Shown piece by piece: positions 53,599-62,824 of a stretch of 64,000 nucleotides of DNA (within the stretch, counting starts at the first letter, position 1; each line of letters starts with the position of its first letter). The notes under the pieces are model-generated. The model did no database searches. It was not told the origin of the DNA and saw only the letters and a program-made list of their open reading frames with translations. The position numbers and the translations under genes were made by a program. The stretch spans positions 558,001-622,000 of the forward strand of contig NZ_WMBQ01000001.1 in assembly GCF_009708035.1 (NCBI RefSeq). Direction: 5' to 3'. This DNA is from Hyphomicrobium album (lineage in GTDB: Bacteria > Pseudomonadota > Alphaproteobacteria > Rhizobiales > Hyphomicrobiaceae).

Positions 53599-53922
53599 TC
53601 AGCGCGACGCCTCGATATCGGCCACCGCCTTGGCCAGGAGATCGCCCATGGCGGCGCGGATCTCGGTGTCCGATACCGTCACGCCGGCCGCAGCGAAGTC
53701 GTTGTGCAGCTTGCGGAAAACGTCCTCGTCGCCCTTCTCCTCAAGGTCGGCCTTGACCACCGAGCGGACGTAGTCCGGCAGCGCATCGCCCGTGATTCCG
53801 AGCTTGGCTGCCGCCCACTCCGCCAGGAGCTTGTTCCGCCGGGACTCGGCGCGGAACTTAAGGTCTTGATCCAGAGCGAATTTCTTCTCAAAGCCCTTCT
53901 CGCGATCGTCAAAAGTGGTCAT
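53599..53922 (-). CDS. ATP synthase inhibitor zeta-type subunit (DUF1476)
   Basis: A 107-residue protein of the DUF1476 family, which in Paracoccus and relatives is the zeta subunit that blocks ATP hydrolysis by the F1Fo-ATPase. The N-terminus reads MTTFDDREKGFEKKFALDQ, the inhibitory part in Paracoccus; then FRAESRRNKLLAEWAAAKLG and YVRSVVKADLEEKGDEDVFRKL follow. GGAGAG precedes the ATG at 53922; a longer frame from 54027 is a shadow. The gene diverges from purC, a placement found in other alphaproteobacteria as well, as far as I recall. Confidence 0.92.
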   Translation of the reverse strand: MTTFDDREKGFEKKFALDQDLKFRAESRRNKLLAEWAAAKLGITGDALPDYVRSVVKADLEEKGDEDVFRKLHNDFAAAGVTVSDTEIRAAMGDLLAKAVADIEASR

Positions 53923-54270
53923 TCCGTCTCTCCAGCAGAACGTGTCGCCGCAGGCCGCGCGGCAGGCGCCGAAAGGTTGCATCGACGACCGCCTTAACCG
54001 CGGCCGCGGGAGCCATAACCCGGGCACTTCCGGGGTTCAATGACCCCCTCCGGCGGGTTAGCGACACCCAAGAACCTTTCTGATCCTTAAGATTGTTTCT
54101 AGGGATGGGTTCGGCTAGTGTCGGGGGTGGGTGACCGACCTTTGAATCGACCTTCCCAATGCGGCACCTGAAGACAAGAACAATTCGGAGTTTCAACGAC
54201 TTGGTCTTGTTGCCAGGTCGGCTTCACCCTCGCAGAATACGTAATTTTCAAGTCAAAGGACAAAGGCTCC
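53923..54270. other. Non-coding region between the zeta subunit gene and purC
   Basis: 348 bases holding two divergent promoters. The half next to purC is AT-richer (AACCTTTCTGATCCTTAAGATTG). I see no gene with a ribosome site apart from the flanking starts and no strong hairpin, although short CCGGG/CCCGG runs lie near 54020-54060. Confidence 0.45.
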
Positions 54271-55065
54271 ATGAACAGGCGGCGGCGCATCTACGAGGGC
54301 AAGGCCAAGGTGCTGTACGAAGGCCCGGAGCCGGGCACGCTCATCCAGCATTTCAAGGATGACGCGACCGCGTTCAACGCCAAGAAGCACGCGCTCATCG
54401 AGGGCAAGGGCGTGCTCAACAACCGCATCTCCGAATACATCTTCTTGCGGCTCGGCGAGATCGGCGTTCCGACGCACTTCATGCGCCGCCTCAACATGCG
54501 CGAGCAGCTGATCCGCGAGGTCGAGATCGTCCCGCTCGAGGTCGTCGTGCGCAACGTTGCCGCCGGCTCGCTGGCGACGCGCCTCGGCCTCGAAGAAGGC
54601 GCGCAACTGCCGCGTTCGATCATCGAGTTCTACTACAAGGACGACGCGCTAAACGATCCGATGGTCTCGGAAGAGCACATCACCGCGTTCGGCTGGGCTA
54701 CGCCCCAGGAGATCGACGAGATCATGCAGATGGCGCTACGCATCAACGACTTCCTCGTCGGCCTCTTCCTCGGCATCGGCATCCGCCTCGTCGACTTCAA
54801 GGTCGAGTTCGGCCGCCTGTGGGAGAACGACGTAATGCGCATCGTGCTCGCCGACGAGATCAGCCCCGATTGCTGCCGTCTGTGGGACATCGCGACATCA
54901 GACAAGCTCGACAAGGATCGCTTCCGTCGGGATCTCGGCGGTCTGCTCGAAGCCTATCAGGAGGTCGCGCGCCGGCTCGGCGTGTTCACCGGCAACCGCC
55001 CGGCCAAGGGCACCGGTCCCATCCTGGTTGCGTCGAACCCCACTGCCAACGGCAAGCCGAATTGA
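54271..55065 (+). CDS. purC: SAICAR synthetase
   Basis: Joins CAIR and aspartate with ATP. The 264-residue protein starts [36 protein letters not shown]-like with [13 protein letters not shown], and carries [14 protein letters not shown]-like [15 protein letters not shown], and DFKVEFGR plus [20 protein letters not shown] precedes the ATG. It begins a same-direction run with purS, an exported unknown, purQ and, after a gap, purL. Confidence 0.96.
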   Translation: MNRRRRIYEGKAKVLYEGPEPGTLIQHFKDDATAFNAKKHALIEGKGVLNNRISEYIFLRLGEIGVPTHFMRRLNMREQLIREVEIVPLEVVVRNVAAGSLATRLGLEEGAQLPRSIIEFYYKDDALNDPMVSEEHITAFGWATPQEIDEIMQMALRINDFLVGLFLGIGIRLVDFKVEFGRLWENDVMRIVLADEISPDCCRLWDIATSDKLDKDRFRRDLGGLLEAYQEVARRLGVFTGNRPAKGTGPILVASNPTANGKPN

Positions 55066-55143
55066 AGCGGCAATAGGCAGGAACCGCAGTTGGCTCTCGT
55101 TGTGCCACTGCCTCCTGCCGATTGACCGCTGCCTGGGACAGAC

Positions 55144-55389
55144 ATGAAAGCCCGCATCCGCATCACCCTGAAGAACGGCGTGCTCGACCCGCAGGGCAAG
55201 GCCATCCAGAACGCGCTCTCGGCGCTCGGCATCACCGGCGTCGCCGACGTGCGCCAGGGCAAGTACATCGAGGTCGAGCTCGCCGAGACGAGCGAGGACG
55301 CGGCCAAGGCGACGGTCGAGCGGATGTGCAAGGACCTGCTCGCCAACAGCGTGATCGAGAACTACGCCTACGAGTTGCAGCGCGCCTGA
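55144..55389 (+). CDS. purS: Phosphoribosylformylglycinamidine synthase subunit PurS
   Basis: An 81-residue subunit that bridges PurL and PurQ in the three-part FGAM synthase. It begins MKARIRITLKNGVLDPQGKA and carries VADVRQGKYIEVEL and MCKDLLANSVIENYAYEL, typical of PurS. It lies 78 bases after purC and only 2 bases before an exported-protein gene. Identity is firm. Confidence 0.96.
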   Translation: MKARIRITLKNGVLDPQGKAIQNALSALGITGVADVRQGKYIEVELAETSEDAAKATVERMCKDLLANSVIENYAYELQRA

Positions 55390-55391
55390 CG

Positions 55392-55838
55392 ATGCAGCAA
55401 TCCCGCACCGCAGTCTGGCTTGCCGGCGTCATCGCCCCGGCGGCCGCGGTCGCGCAAACGGTCAATCTCCCGACGCTCGACTGCACAGTGGATTTTGCCT
55501 CGCTGCAGGCGGTGGTCCAGGCGCTTCCCGGCGCCGAGCGCGGTGAGGACGGGGGCTTTGTAACGGTGAAGCTGGCTGAGCCCGACGTCTGGCGCGTCGA
55601 ATACGGCTTCACCACGCGCTGGCACCCGGCCTATCCGGCGGCAACCATACGCACCTTCCGCAAGCAGGTGACGGGCGTGTGGACCGCCCAGAGCAAAGTC
55701 TGCGGCTATGGAAGCGCGGATCAACTCTCCGCCCTGATGGCGGAGATGAAATCCGGTGATAAGAAGCTGACCGATGCCTCGCGGGACGAGGTCGAGCGCG
55801 GCAAGCAGAGCCGCTCGCCGCTGGCTCCCCCACACTAA
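55392..55838 (+). CDS. Exported protein of unknown function between purS and purQ
   Basis: A 148-residue protein starting at ATG 55392, two bases after the purS stop. The N-terminus MQQSRTAVWLAGVIAPAAAVAQT is a signal peptide. The mature part has DCTVDFASLQAVVQALPGAE and VWRVEYGFTTRWHPAYPAATI, and two cysteines (in DCTV and KVCGYG) that could form a disulfide. I do not recognise a family. It breaks the usual purS-purQ adjacency, and it is close enough to purS to be one transcript. A link to purine synthesis is not evident. Confidence 0.75.
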   Translation: MQQSRTAVWLAGVIAPAAAVAQTVNLPTLDCTVDFASLQAVVQALPGAERGEDGGFVTVKLAEPDVWRVEYGFTTRWHPAYPAATIRTFRKQVTGVWTAQSKVCGYGSADQLSALMAEMKSGDKKLTDASRDEVERGKQSRSPLAPPH

Positions 55839-55855
55839 TGCGAACAGGACCCTAA

Positions 55856-56560
55856 ATGCTGCGCGCCTCCGTCGTCGTCTTCCCCGGCTCCAACTGCGAC
55901 CGCGACGTGCAGGTCGCGCTGGAGAAGATCACGGGCTTCCCGGTGAAGATGGTCTGGCACGGCGACGCCAGCGTGCCGGCCTCCGATCTCATCGTCCTGC
56001 CGGGCGGCTTCTCCTACGGCGACTACCTGCGCTGCGGCGCCATGGCGGCGCACTCGCCGATCATGCGCGACGTGATTGCCAAGGCCAAAGCCGGCACGCC
56101 CGTACTCGGCATCTGCAACGGCTTCCAGGTGCTGTGCGAGTCGGGCCTCCTGCCGGGCGTCCTGATGCGTAACGCGTCGCTGAAATTCATCTGCCGCGAC
56201 GTCACCCTGCGCGTCGACAACGTCGAGACCATCGTCACCAAGTGCTACCGCAAGGGCGAGGTCGTGCGCCTGCCGATCGCCCACGCCGAGGGCAACTACT
56301 TCGCCGACAAGGAGACGCTCGATCGCCTGGAGGGTGAAGGCCGCGTCGTGTTTCGCTATGCCGATGCGGCCGGCGAGGCGACGCCGGAGGCCAATCCCAA
56401 CGGCGCCCAGCGCAACATCGCCGGCATCTGCGACGCGAGCGGCCGGATTGTCGGGCTGATGCCGCATCCCGAGCGCCTGTTCGAGCTGTCGCTGGGCGGC
56501 GCCGACGGCCGCCGCATGTTCGAGAGCGCGCTGCTCAGCGCGATCGAAACCACCGTCTGA
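55856..56560 (+). CDS. purQ: Phosphoribosylformylglycinamidine synthase subunit PurQ (glutaminase)
   Basis: A 234-residue class I glutamine amidotransferase that supplies ammonia to PurL. It begins MLRASVVVFPGSNCDRDVQVAL and has the nucleophile Cys in GICNGFQVLCESG. The catalytic His and Glu lie in GLMPHPERLFE near the C-terminus. It is followed by a rho-independent hairpin terminator, then purL after about 1 kb. Confidence 0.97.
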   Translation: MLRASVVVFPGSNCDRDVQVALEKITGFPVKMVWHGDASVPASDLIVLPGGFSYGDYLRCGAMAAHSPIMRDVIAKAKAGTPVLGICNGFQVLCESGLLPGVLMRNASLKFICRDVTLRVDNVETIVTKCYRKGEVVRLPIAHAEGNYFADKETLDRLEGEGRVVFRYADAAGEATPEANPNGAQRNIAGICDASGRIVGLMPHPERLFELSLGGADGRRMFESALLSAIETTV

Positions 56561-56568
56561 AATGAAAA

Positions 56569-56600
56569 ACGCGCCGGACCCGAAGGTCCGACGCGTCTTT
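56569..56600. terminator. Rho-independent terminator after purQ
   Basis: ACGCG-C-CGGACC pairs with GGTCCG-A-CGCGT around the loop CGAA, with CTTT after it and AAAAA before it. The stem is 11 bp with one mismatch. It begins eight bases after purQ and could work in both directions. Confidence 0.8.
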
Positions 56601-56684
56601 GACCACCTCGCCGAAAAGGGGGTCGTGTCGTGTTTGCGCTGCCGATTAACGCCCTCGCCGATAACCGCTCGGGCGATCGGAGCG

Positions 56685-57074
56685 TTAGTTGGCAGCCGGC
56701 GTATAGGCCGTCTGCTGCATGGTCTGAACCGTCATGGCAGTGGCAGACTGCGCGCAGTGGAACGCGAGCTCCTTGCCCTCGCCGGTGTCGAAGCGAGCGT
56801 GCTGGCCAGCCTTGACCGAAGCGCGGAAGCGGGTCGGCGTGACAACCAGGATCCCTTCATCGGCCGGCTCCTCGCCCACCACGAGCGTCAGCTCGCAGAC
56901 ACCGTTGGTCGGCACGAAGTAGCCGACGGCGTGCTTGGAACCGACGTGCAGGCTGATGCCGTGCAGTGGCTTGAACGTCTTGGCAGTGTCGTCTGCGGTG
57001 GCACTCTGAACTCCGAGTGCGGTGAACCCGGCAAGCATGGCGGCAACAACTGCGCCCTTCTTCATCGCGGACAT
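56685..57074 (-). CDS. Exported protein of unknown function
   Basis: A 129-residue protein on the strand opposite to purQ and purL. The signal peptide is MSAMKKGAVVAAMLAGFTALGVQSATA. The mature part has GISLHVGSKHAVGYFVPTNGVCELTLVVGE and ARFDTGEGKELAFHCAQSATAMTVQ, with two cysteines placed for a disulfide. AAGGA lies eight bases before the ATG at 57074. The family is not recognised, but the layout looks like a small conserved periplasmic protein of Hyphomicrobiales. Confidence 0.75.
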   Translation of the reverse strand: MSAMKKGAVVAAMLAGFTALGVQSATADDTAKTFKPLHGISLHVGSKHAVGYFVPTNGVCELTLVVGEEPADEGILVVTPTRFRASVKAGQHARFDTGEGKELAFHCAQSATAMTVQTMQQTAYTPAAN

Positions 57075-57535
57075 GCACCAGTTCCTTCTGTTGCAGAGAA
57101 AAGCCGGCGGACAAAACTGGGGGAAACATCGCCGGCCGCTGGGCACATAGTTAAGCCTCGGACTCGGCAGGGAAAATACAGAATGTTGCATTGCAGTAAT
57201 GCTCAGCATGCAGCGCGCAACTGTCGCGGGTGATGCCAATGTCCCACCCCACGGGGTAGCCCGAAACGCCGCGAGGCGTGCGAACCACGAACAAGATTCC
57301 CAATCGTCTCCGCCACTTCCACGAACGCCGATTCTGTCAACGATCCCCCGGCGTACACAGCCGCGTAGGCTTCGCCCTGCCCGCGCTTTGCGCAGTGTCA
57401 TCGGCGTGTCGTTCGCGCCGCGGGTGGCACGCCCTGTTTTCGAGGCCCCGTGCGTGGGGCGACAAGCCGGAAAGCGGTCGCTATAAGCGCTCCATCTGCA
57501 CCCTTGAGAATCGCACCGAGGCCAAGCGCGCGCGC
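57075..57535. other. Non-coding region upstream of purL
   Basis: 461 bases that must hold the purL promoter and that of the divergent exported-protein gene. The purL frame stays open upstream to 57278, but the extra 86 codons are arginine-rich and unlike PurL, so I do not include them. No RNA gene or strong stem is visible. Confidence 0.5.
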
Positions 57536-59755
57536 ATGGATGCCAAAGCCGAGAGCCGTTTCGAGATCACGCCGGAGATCGTCGCCGAGCACGGACTGAC
57601 GCCGGCCGAGTACCAGCGGTTGCTGAAAATCCTCGGCCGCGAGCCGAGCTTCACCGAACTCGGCATCTTCTCGGTCATGTGGTCGGAGCACTGCTCCTAT
57701 AAATCCTCGCGCGTGTGGCTGAGGACACTGCCCACGACCGGCAAGCAGGTGATCCAGGGCCCCGGCGAGAACGCCGGCGTCGTCGACCTCGGCGACGGCG
57801 ATGCCGTGATCTTCAAGATGGAGAGCCACAACCACCCGAGCTACATCGAGCCCTACCAGGGCGCGGCGACCGGCGTCGGGGGCATCATGCGCGACGTGTT
57901 CACCATGGGCGCCCGCCCCGTCGCCAATCTCAACGCCTTGCGCTTCGGCGCACCCGAGCATCCGAAGACGCGGCACCTCGTCGACGGCGTCGTCTCCGGC
58001 ATCGGCGGTTACGGCAATTGCGTCGGCGTGCCGACCGTCGGCGGCGAGACCAACTTCGACAAGGGCTACAACAACAACATCCTCGTCAATGCGATGTGCG
58101 CCGGCCTCGCGCGCACCGACAAGATCTTCTACTCGGCCGCCAAGGGCGTCGGCCTGCCGGTGATCTACGTCGGCTCGAAGACCGGCCGCGACGGCATCCA
58201 CGGCGCCACCATGGCGTCGGCCGAGTTCGACGACAAATCCGACGAGAAGCGCCCGACCGTGCAGGTCGGCGACCCGTTCACCGAGAAGCTGCTCATCGAG
58301 GCGTGCCTGGAGCTGATGGCCAAGGACGTCATCATCGCCATCCAGGACATGGGCGCCGCCGGCCTCACATCGTCCTCGTGCGAGATGGCCGACAAGGGTG
58401 GCGTCGGCATCCACCTCGACCTCGACCACGTGCCCCAGCGCGAAACCGGCATGACGGCCTACGAGATGATGCTCTCGGAAAGCCAGGAGCGCATGCTCAT
58501 CATCTTGAAGCCCGGCTCCGAGCCCGAGGCCGAGGCGATCTTCAAGAAGTGGGGCCTCGACTTCGCCGTCGTCGGCGAGACGACCGACACCGGCCGCATG
58601 ATCGTCACCCACCGCGGCCAGGTGGAAGCCGACATTCCCGTCACCACGCTCGCCAACTCGGCGCCCGTCTACGAGCGCCCGTGGTACCCGATCACGCCGC
58701 CGAAGATGATCCTCCCCGAATGGGTGCCGGCGCCCAACGCCATCCTCGAGACGCTCAAGGCGATGATGAGCGGCCCGGCGCTCGCCTCGCGCCGCTGGAT
58801 CTGGGAGCAGTACGACCACATGGTCATGGGCGATACGGTGCAGCGCCCGGGCGGCGACGCCGCCGTGGTCCGTGTCCACGGGACGCAAAAGGGCCTCGCC
58901 GTCGTTTGCGACGTGACGCCCCGCTACGTCGCCGCCGACCCGGTCATGGGCACCAAGCAGGCGGTCGTCGAGACGTGGCGCAACCTGACCGCCGTCGGCG
59001 CCGATCCGCTCGCCATCACCGACAACATGAACTTCGCCAACCCCGAGCGGCCCGAGGTGATGGGCCAGTTCGTCGGCTCGGTGAAGGGCATGGCGGAGGC
59101 CTGCCGCGTGCTCGACTATCCGGTCGTGTCGGGCAACGTCTCGCTCTACAACGAGACCAACGGCGTCGGCATTCCGCCCACGCCCGCCATCGGCGGCGTC
59201 GGCCTCGTGCCGGACGTCTCGCGCATGGCCGACATCAAGTTGAAGCGAGACAGCGACCTCCTGATCCTCGTCGGCCGCGAGGCCGGGCATCTGGGCCAGT
59301 CGCTCTACCAGGAGCACGCCACCGGCAAATTCGAAGGCGCGCCGCCGCCCGTCGACCTCGCCGACGAGATCAAGGCCGGCCGCCTGGTCCGCGCGCTGAT
59401 CCGCGAGGGCAAGGTCTCGGCCGTGCACGACGTGTCGGACGGCGGCCTACTGGTCGCCATCGCCGAGATGGCGCTGGCCGGCGGCATGGGCGTCGAGGTT
59501 TTCGCCTACGAGGGGCGGCTGCCGGCGCACGCCATCTGGTTCGGCGAGGACCAGGGCCGCTACGTGCTGTCGGTCGATCCGATGCTGGCCGAGGAAGTCC
59601 TGGAGCGCGCCCGGCTGCTGGCGCTGCCGTCACGCATCGTCGCCCGCACCGGCGGCGACAGCATCGGCCTCAAGGGCGAGCCGACGCTGAAGCTCGCCGA
59701 CCTGCGCGCCGCGCACGAAGCCTGGCTGCCGCAATACATGGCCGCCGGCCACTAG
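57536..59755 (+). CDS. purL: Phosphoribosylformylglycinamidine synthase subunit PurL
   Basis: A 739-residue small-type PurL that works with PurS and PurQ. It begins near [18 protein letters not shown] and has [22 protein letters not shown]-like metal and substrate sites, [25 protein letters not shown]-type FGAR/ATP region and [13 protein letters not shown]. The second half repeats the fold, with [19 protein letters not shown]. The start at 57536 gives the family length. Identity is firm. Confidence 0.97.
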   Translation: MDAKAESRFEITPEIVAEHGLTPAEYQRLLKILGREPSFTELGIFSVMWSEHCSYKSSRVWLRTLPTTGKQVIQGPGENAGVVDLGDGDAVIFKMESHNHPSYIEPYQGAATGVGGIMRDVFTMGARPVANLNALRFGAPEHPKTRHLVDGVVSGIGGYGNCVGVPTVGGETNFDKGYNNNILVNAMCAGLARTDKIFYSAAKGVGLPVIYVGSKTGRDGIHGATMASAEFDDKSDEKRPTVQVGDPFTEKLLIEACLELMAKDVIIAIQDMGAAGLTSSSCEMADKGGVGIHLDLDHVPQRETGMTAYEMMLSESQERMLIILKPGSEPEAEAIFKKWGLDFAVVGETTDTGRMIVTHRGQVEADIPVTTLANSAPVYERPWYPITPPKMILPEWVPAPNAILETLKAMMSGPALASRRWIWEQYDHMVMGDTVQRPGGDAAVVRVHGTQKGLAVVCDVTPRYVAADPVMGTKQAVVETWRNLTAVGADPLAITDNMNFANPERPEVMGQFVGSVKGMAEACRVLDYPVVSGNVSLYNETNGVGIPPTPAIGGVGLVPDVSRMADIKLKRDSDLLILVGREAGHLGQSLYQEHATGKFEGAPPPVDLADEIKAGRLVRALIREGKVSAVHDVSDGGLLVAIAEMALAGGMGVEVFAYEGRLPAHAIWFGEDQGRYVLSVDPMLAEEVLERARLLALPSRIVARTGGDSIGLKGEPTLKLADLRAAHEAWLPQYMAAGH

Positions 59756-59773
59756 TTCCGCGAACGAGGGCGC

Positions 59774-60157
59774 ATGGCCGATCTAGAGCGCAACAAGTCA
59801 AACGTGACGGCCTTCTACGACCTGATGTTCAATCAGTGCCAGCCCGCCGAAGCGTTGGCGCGGTACGCCGGTAGCGAATACATCCAGCACAATCCACACG
59901 TTCAAGACGGTAAGCAGGGCTTCGTCGACTACTTCGAGCGCATGGCGCGCGAATACCCGGGCAAGCGCGTCGAGTTCAAGCGCGTGTTCGCCGAGGGAAA
60001 CTACGTCATCCTCCACTGCTTCCAGCAGTGGCCCGGCGACAAGGACTACGCCGGCATCGACATTTTCCGCCTGACCGACGACGGCAAGATCGTCGAGCAT
60101 TGGGACGTCCTGCAAGTCATCCCGGCCACCGCCGCCAACTCCAACGGCATGTTTTGA
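59774..60157 (+). CDS. SnoaL-like (NTF2-fold) polyketide-cyclase-type protein
   Basis: A 127-residue NTF2-like protein with SnoaL features: [36 protein letters not shown], and [28 protein letters not shown] and EHWDV are shared by many proteins annotated as SnoaL-like or ester cyclase. GAGGG precedes the ATG, 18 bases after purL, so it may share the purL transcript. Substrate unknown. Confidence 0.88.
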   Translation: MADLERNKSNVTAFYDLMFNQCQPAEALARYAGSEYIQHNPHVQDGKQGFVDYFERMAREYPGKRVEFKRVFAEGNYVILHCFQQWPGDKDYAGIDIFRLTDDGKIVEHWDVLQVIPATAANSNGMF

Positions 60158-60197
60158 TCGCGCTCAACCAGCGGATCGGCGCACATCCCACCGGACG

Positions 60198-60386
60198 TCA
60201 ACCGCCGTGGCCCTGCTCGTCGTCGTTGTCGGGATGGGTGCCGGCGAACCTGGCCAGGCGCTTATACTTGAGCGCCATCATCCGCAGCATGCGGCGCCGG
60301 TTCGGATCCTGCGTCGTCTCCGCCACCAGCTTCGCCTCTTCGGCCAATTTTGTGAGATTTTCCGGCGCGTTAGTCTGGTCGGTCAT
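60198..60386 (-). CDS. Small helical protein of unknown function
   Basis: A 62-residue protein without a signal, mostly helical: NLTKLAEEAKLVAETTQDPNRRRMLRMMALKYKRLA. Short proteins with the ending RR-x-L-x-x-x-A-x-x-Y-x-R-L-A are common in Bradyrhizobium and relatives. It starts at ATG 60386; no clear ribosome site. It converges on the SnoaL-like gene 40 bases away. Function unknown. Confidence 0.6.
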   Translation of the reverse strand: MTDQTNAPENLTKLAEEAKLVAETTQDPNRRRMLRMMALKYKRLARFAGTHPDNDDEQGHGG

Positions 60387-60526
60387 AAATCTCCGCGCTC
60401 CCTTGCTCCGGCGCAACGCGCATGCGCGCTTTTCGTTCCAGATATTCGGCCGGGAGCCCGTTGGGATTGCTGGCAAATCGGCTTATGCTCAGCCCCTGGA
60501 CCGAACTTCTCGAGGAGACGCGCAGC

Positions 60527-60757
60527 ATGGCCATGGACGCCGGCGAAATCGAACGGCTGATCAAGGCCAAATTCCCCGACGCACTGGTGGAGATCCGCGA
60601 CCTCGCCGGCGACGGCGACCACTACGCGGCGCACGTCGTGGCGCAGGAATTCAAGGGCAAATCGCGGGTGCAGCAGCACCAGATGGTCTACGAGGCGTTG
60701 GGCGGCCGTATGGGCGGGGTCCTGCACGCGCTGGCGCTGACCACCGCGGCCCCCTGA
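60527..60757 (+). CDS. bolA: BolA-family protein
   Basis: A 76-residue BolA/IbaG-type protein: IERLIKAKFPDALVEIRDLAGDGDHYAAHVVAQEFKGKSRVQQHQMVYEALGGRMGGVLHALAL-type sequence, including the His in HMVYEAL-like QHQMVYEAL that in relatives helps hold a [2Fe-2S] cluster with Grx4. GAGGAG at 60512-60517 precedes the ATG. The next gene in the same direction is grxD, the classic partner. The stop codon lies in the first unit of a tandem repeat. Confidence 0.92.
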   Translation: MAMDAGEIERLIKAKFPDALVEIRDLAGDGDHYAAHVVAQEFKGKSRVQQHQMVYEALGGRMGGVLHALALTTAAP

Positions 60758-60848
60758 TCCCTGCCGCGGCTCCGCCCTCGATCCCTGCCGCGGCTCCGCC
60801 CTCGATCCCTGCCGCGGCTCCGCCCTCGATCCCTGCCGCGGCTCCGCC
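60756..60848. repeat. 24-bp tandem repeat, 3.9 copies, between bolA and grxD
   Basis: The unit GATCCCTGCCGCGGCTCCGC-CCTC is repeated exactly at 60756, 60780 and 60804, and a fourth copy at 60828 runs for 21 bases. Copies are identical, so the array is young. It begins at the bolA stop codon and lies inside the putative bolA-grxD transcript. Each unit carries CCGCGG, which can pair with its neighbours. Confidence 0.93.
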
Positions 60849-60947
60849 GCGAGGGGCAGAAGTTGACTTCGCGGCGCCAATCCACACATTGCCGCCTAGA
60901 GGCGGGGGATGATGCCCGCCGATAGCCACGCATTCGAGAGGCCCGAA

Positions 60948-61304
<357 letters not shown>

Positions 61305-61329
61305 GCCGCGGCATCACGCATTGCGCGTC

Positions 61330-61530
61330 TCACGTGTCGTTCAACGTCGACGGCTGGCAGCTCCACCCCTTGATCTCCCACTGCGGATGCTCCCCGGACC
61401 ACTGCGCGACAACCGGCTGCGCCTTCATCGTGCAGTACTTGGTGGGCATCTGGAAGTCGGTCTGGATCTTGAACTCCCGGCACTGCCCGGGATCGGCGAT
61501 CAGACACGCCGTAAGGATGATGCTCAGCAT
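61330..61530 (-). CDS. Small exported protein with four cysteines
   Basis: A 66-residue protein: MLSIILTACLIADPGQCREFKI, then MPTKYCTMKAQPVVAQWSGEHPQWEIKGWSCQPSTLNDT-type sequence. The pattern ACLI, GQC, KYC and WSC with AQW-x2-EHP is a recurrent one in small Hyphomicrobiales proteins as I recall. It is short and has only a brief hydrophobic start, so export is uncertain. No clear ribosome site. It converges on grxD. Confidence 0.65.
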   Translation of the reverse strand: MLSIILTACLIADPGQCREFKIQTDFQMPTKYCTMKAQPVVAQWSGEHPQWEIKGWSCQPSTLNDT

Positions 61531-61663
61531 TGGGCGCGGTTCCTGCGTCGCTCTCGCTAGCGATTATGTATCGCCCCGGTACCGTTCGGCGCTAGCCCGA
61601 AGTTCCGGGCACATTGCCCGAGCTTCACGGCCCGCCTTCATGCCAGAGAGGCGTGCGGGCCGG

Positions 61664-61696
61664 ATGCTGCAGGCGGGCGAGCCGACGCTGGCTTAG
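61664..61696 (+). pseudogene. Internally deleted fragment of the grxD 3' end
   Basis: Thirty-three bases match the grxD terminus by eye: ATGCTG-x-A-x-GCGGGCGAGC-x-GACG (23 bases, three differences) joined directly to CTGGCTTAG, so the piece in between is deleted. The frame and stop are kept (MLQAGEPTLA). It could be chance for a piece this short; the second fragment at 62128 makes duplication more likely. Confidence 0.4.
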
Positions 61697-61743
61697 CGCC
61701 TCGCCCTGTCGGCCTCGAGCGCCCGCGCGCGTTAGGCAGTCTC

Positions 61744-62019
61744 TTAGCGCTTGGTTCGGCGCCCAACTGCGGTCTTGGAGACCTCGCCGGAGGCAACAAG
61801 TGCGTTGACACAGCCCTGCGAGAGTTTGCCGCCGACGGCGCGCATGCAGCGCTCGCCCTGCGCGCTGTTTTCGTCATAGGCGCTGCAGTGAGCCAGGTAG
61901 TCGTCGGTGCAGGCATTGATTACGGCTTCGCTGTAGGCGAACACCTGGGTGGCGAGAAGGACAAGGCTGACCAAGCCGCCTGCGGCGGCCAGCGTTATCT
62001 GTTTTGATGTCGTGATCAT
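61744..62019 (-). CDS. Small exported cysteine-containing protein
   Basis: A 91-residue protein with a signal peptide (ITLAAAGGLVSLVLLATQVFA, about 8-28). The mature part reads YSEAVINACTDDYLAHCSAYDENSAQGERCMRAVGGKLSQGCVNALVASGEVSKTAV-like with four cysteines in a Cys-rich helical pattern, found in many small Hyphomicrobiales periplasmic proteins. The ATG at 62040 would add seven residues and is an equal alternative. Function unknown. Confidence 0.78.
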   Translation of the reverse strand: MITTSKQITLAAAGGLVSLVLLATQVFAYSEAVINACTDDYLAHCSAYDENSAQGERCMRAVGGKLSQGCVNALVASGEVSKTAVGRRTKR

Positions 62020-62127
62020 TGGGGCTACTCGGATCCTCATTACGCCTAAGGGGAGCCCCAACTTAGCGAAAGAATGCGCGCGCGCTGTTCCGCAAGGAAC
62101 GGCTCCCATGAGGCGAACGTCGACAGG

Positions 62128-62240
62128 ACGAGTTCGTCGGCGGCGGCGACATCGGCCGCGAGATGCTGGAAGCGGGTGAGCTGACGGCGATGCTCGACGG
62201 GAAGTGCGTCGTCTACGACGAGACGCAGCTGCTGGCTTAG
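62128..62240 (+). pseudogene. Decayed copy of the grxD 3' end
   Basis: These 113 bases align without gaps to 61192-61304 of grxD. I count 12 differences by eye, so about 89 percent identity. The frame and the TAG stop survive (EFVGGGDIGREMLEAGELTAM and so on). Most changes alter the amino acid, including loss of the Cys in GGCDI, which fits a fragment without selection. There is no start codon or active-site half. The match ends abruptly at about 62128. Confidence 0.88.
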
Positions 62241-62418
62241 CGCTACCTGCCGCTCCTCCTACGCTTACGCTATCTGCCTGCGCCTCGCGCGCCGTGAATC
62301 CCAGCGGCATGAGGCAGGCGGCGTGAAGGACGGCGACCCGGTTGCGGTCGCGGTGCGCGAGGGCATTTCGACGATCAATAGCCGTCCGGCAAATGCTGCA
62401 ACGTAACCGAAAACGCGA

Positions 62419-62451
62419 ACGGAGACCGGGATAAGCCCGGCCTCCGCTTTT
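62419..62451 (+). terminator. Rho-independent terminator downstream of the grxD fragment
   Basis: CGGAG-A-CCGGG pairs with CCCGG-C-CTCCG around ATAAG, followed by CTTTTT. A 10-bp stem with one internal mismatch and a U-run on the plus strand. No intact plus-strand gene precedes it within 1 kb except the grxD remnant, so it may have ended an older gene. It lies just beyond the stop of the minus-strand gene at 62480. Confidence 0.75.
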
Positions 62452-62479
62452 TCGAGTTCTTTGCAGAACCCGTCGCCAA

Positions 62480-62824
62480 TTATGACTTGCACTTGTTGAA
62501 GTCGGGGCGGCTCTGTGAGCAGAAGTTCCCGCCGTAGGGGCCCTTCAGCACCTTACCATTGAGCCGCGCCTTGACGATCTTGGACTTGGTGATGTCCAGG
62601 CGCGAATTCGGGCAGTTTTCCTTTGCGGCTGCGATGCAAGCCGCTTCGGTGCTCGCGGAATAGTCCTTGTCGCACGACTTCGAGCCACCGCACTTGCTGT
62701 AGGACTCCGATTCCTTGCCCGCGCAGGCCGTGCGGTTGACGTTGACGACGCATTGGGCGAATGCGTTCGATGCCAGCAACAGGCCGAAGGAGGCTGCGAG
62801 TGCGAGCACAATAGTTTTGTTCAT
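62480..62824 (-). CDS. Cysteine-rich exported protein
   Basis: A 114-residue protein with a signal peptide (MNKTIVLALAASFGLLLASNAFA). The mature part has eight cysteines (AQCVV, TACAG, KCGGS, SCDKD, AACIAA, ENCPN, FCSQS, KCKS), all probably in disulfides. AGGGG lies eight bases before the ATG at 62824. I do not recognise the family. A 227-base frame just downstream (62265-62492) looks like a shadow. Confidence 0.72.
   Translation of the reverse strand: MNKTIVLALAASFGLLLASNAFAQCVVNVNRTACAGKESESYSKCGGSKSCDKDYSASTEAACIAAAKENCPNSRLDITKSKIVKARLNGKVLKGPYGGNFCSQSRPDFNKCKS

Noticed and set aside
57278-57535. Extended N-terminus of PurL from an upstream ATG
   Set aside because: The extra 86 residues are arginine-rich and unlike PurL, while the ATG at 57536 gives the normal length and start.
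60756-60848. CRISPR-like array
   Set aside because: Units are contiguous without spacers, and no cas gene is nearby; it is a simple tandem repeat.
62265-62492. 75-codon minus-strand frame after the grxD fragment
   Set aside because: It overlaps a rho-independent terminator stem and the end of the next gene and has no ribosome site or known pattern.
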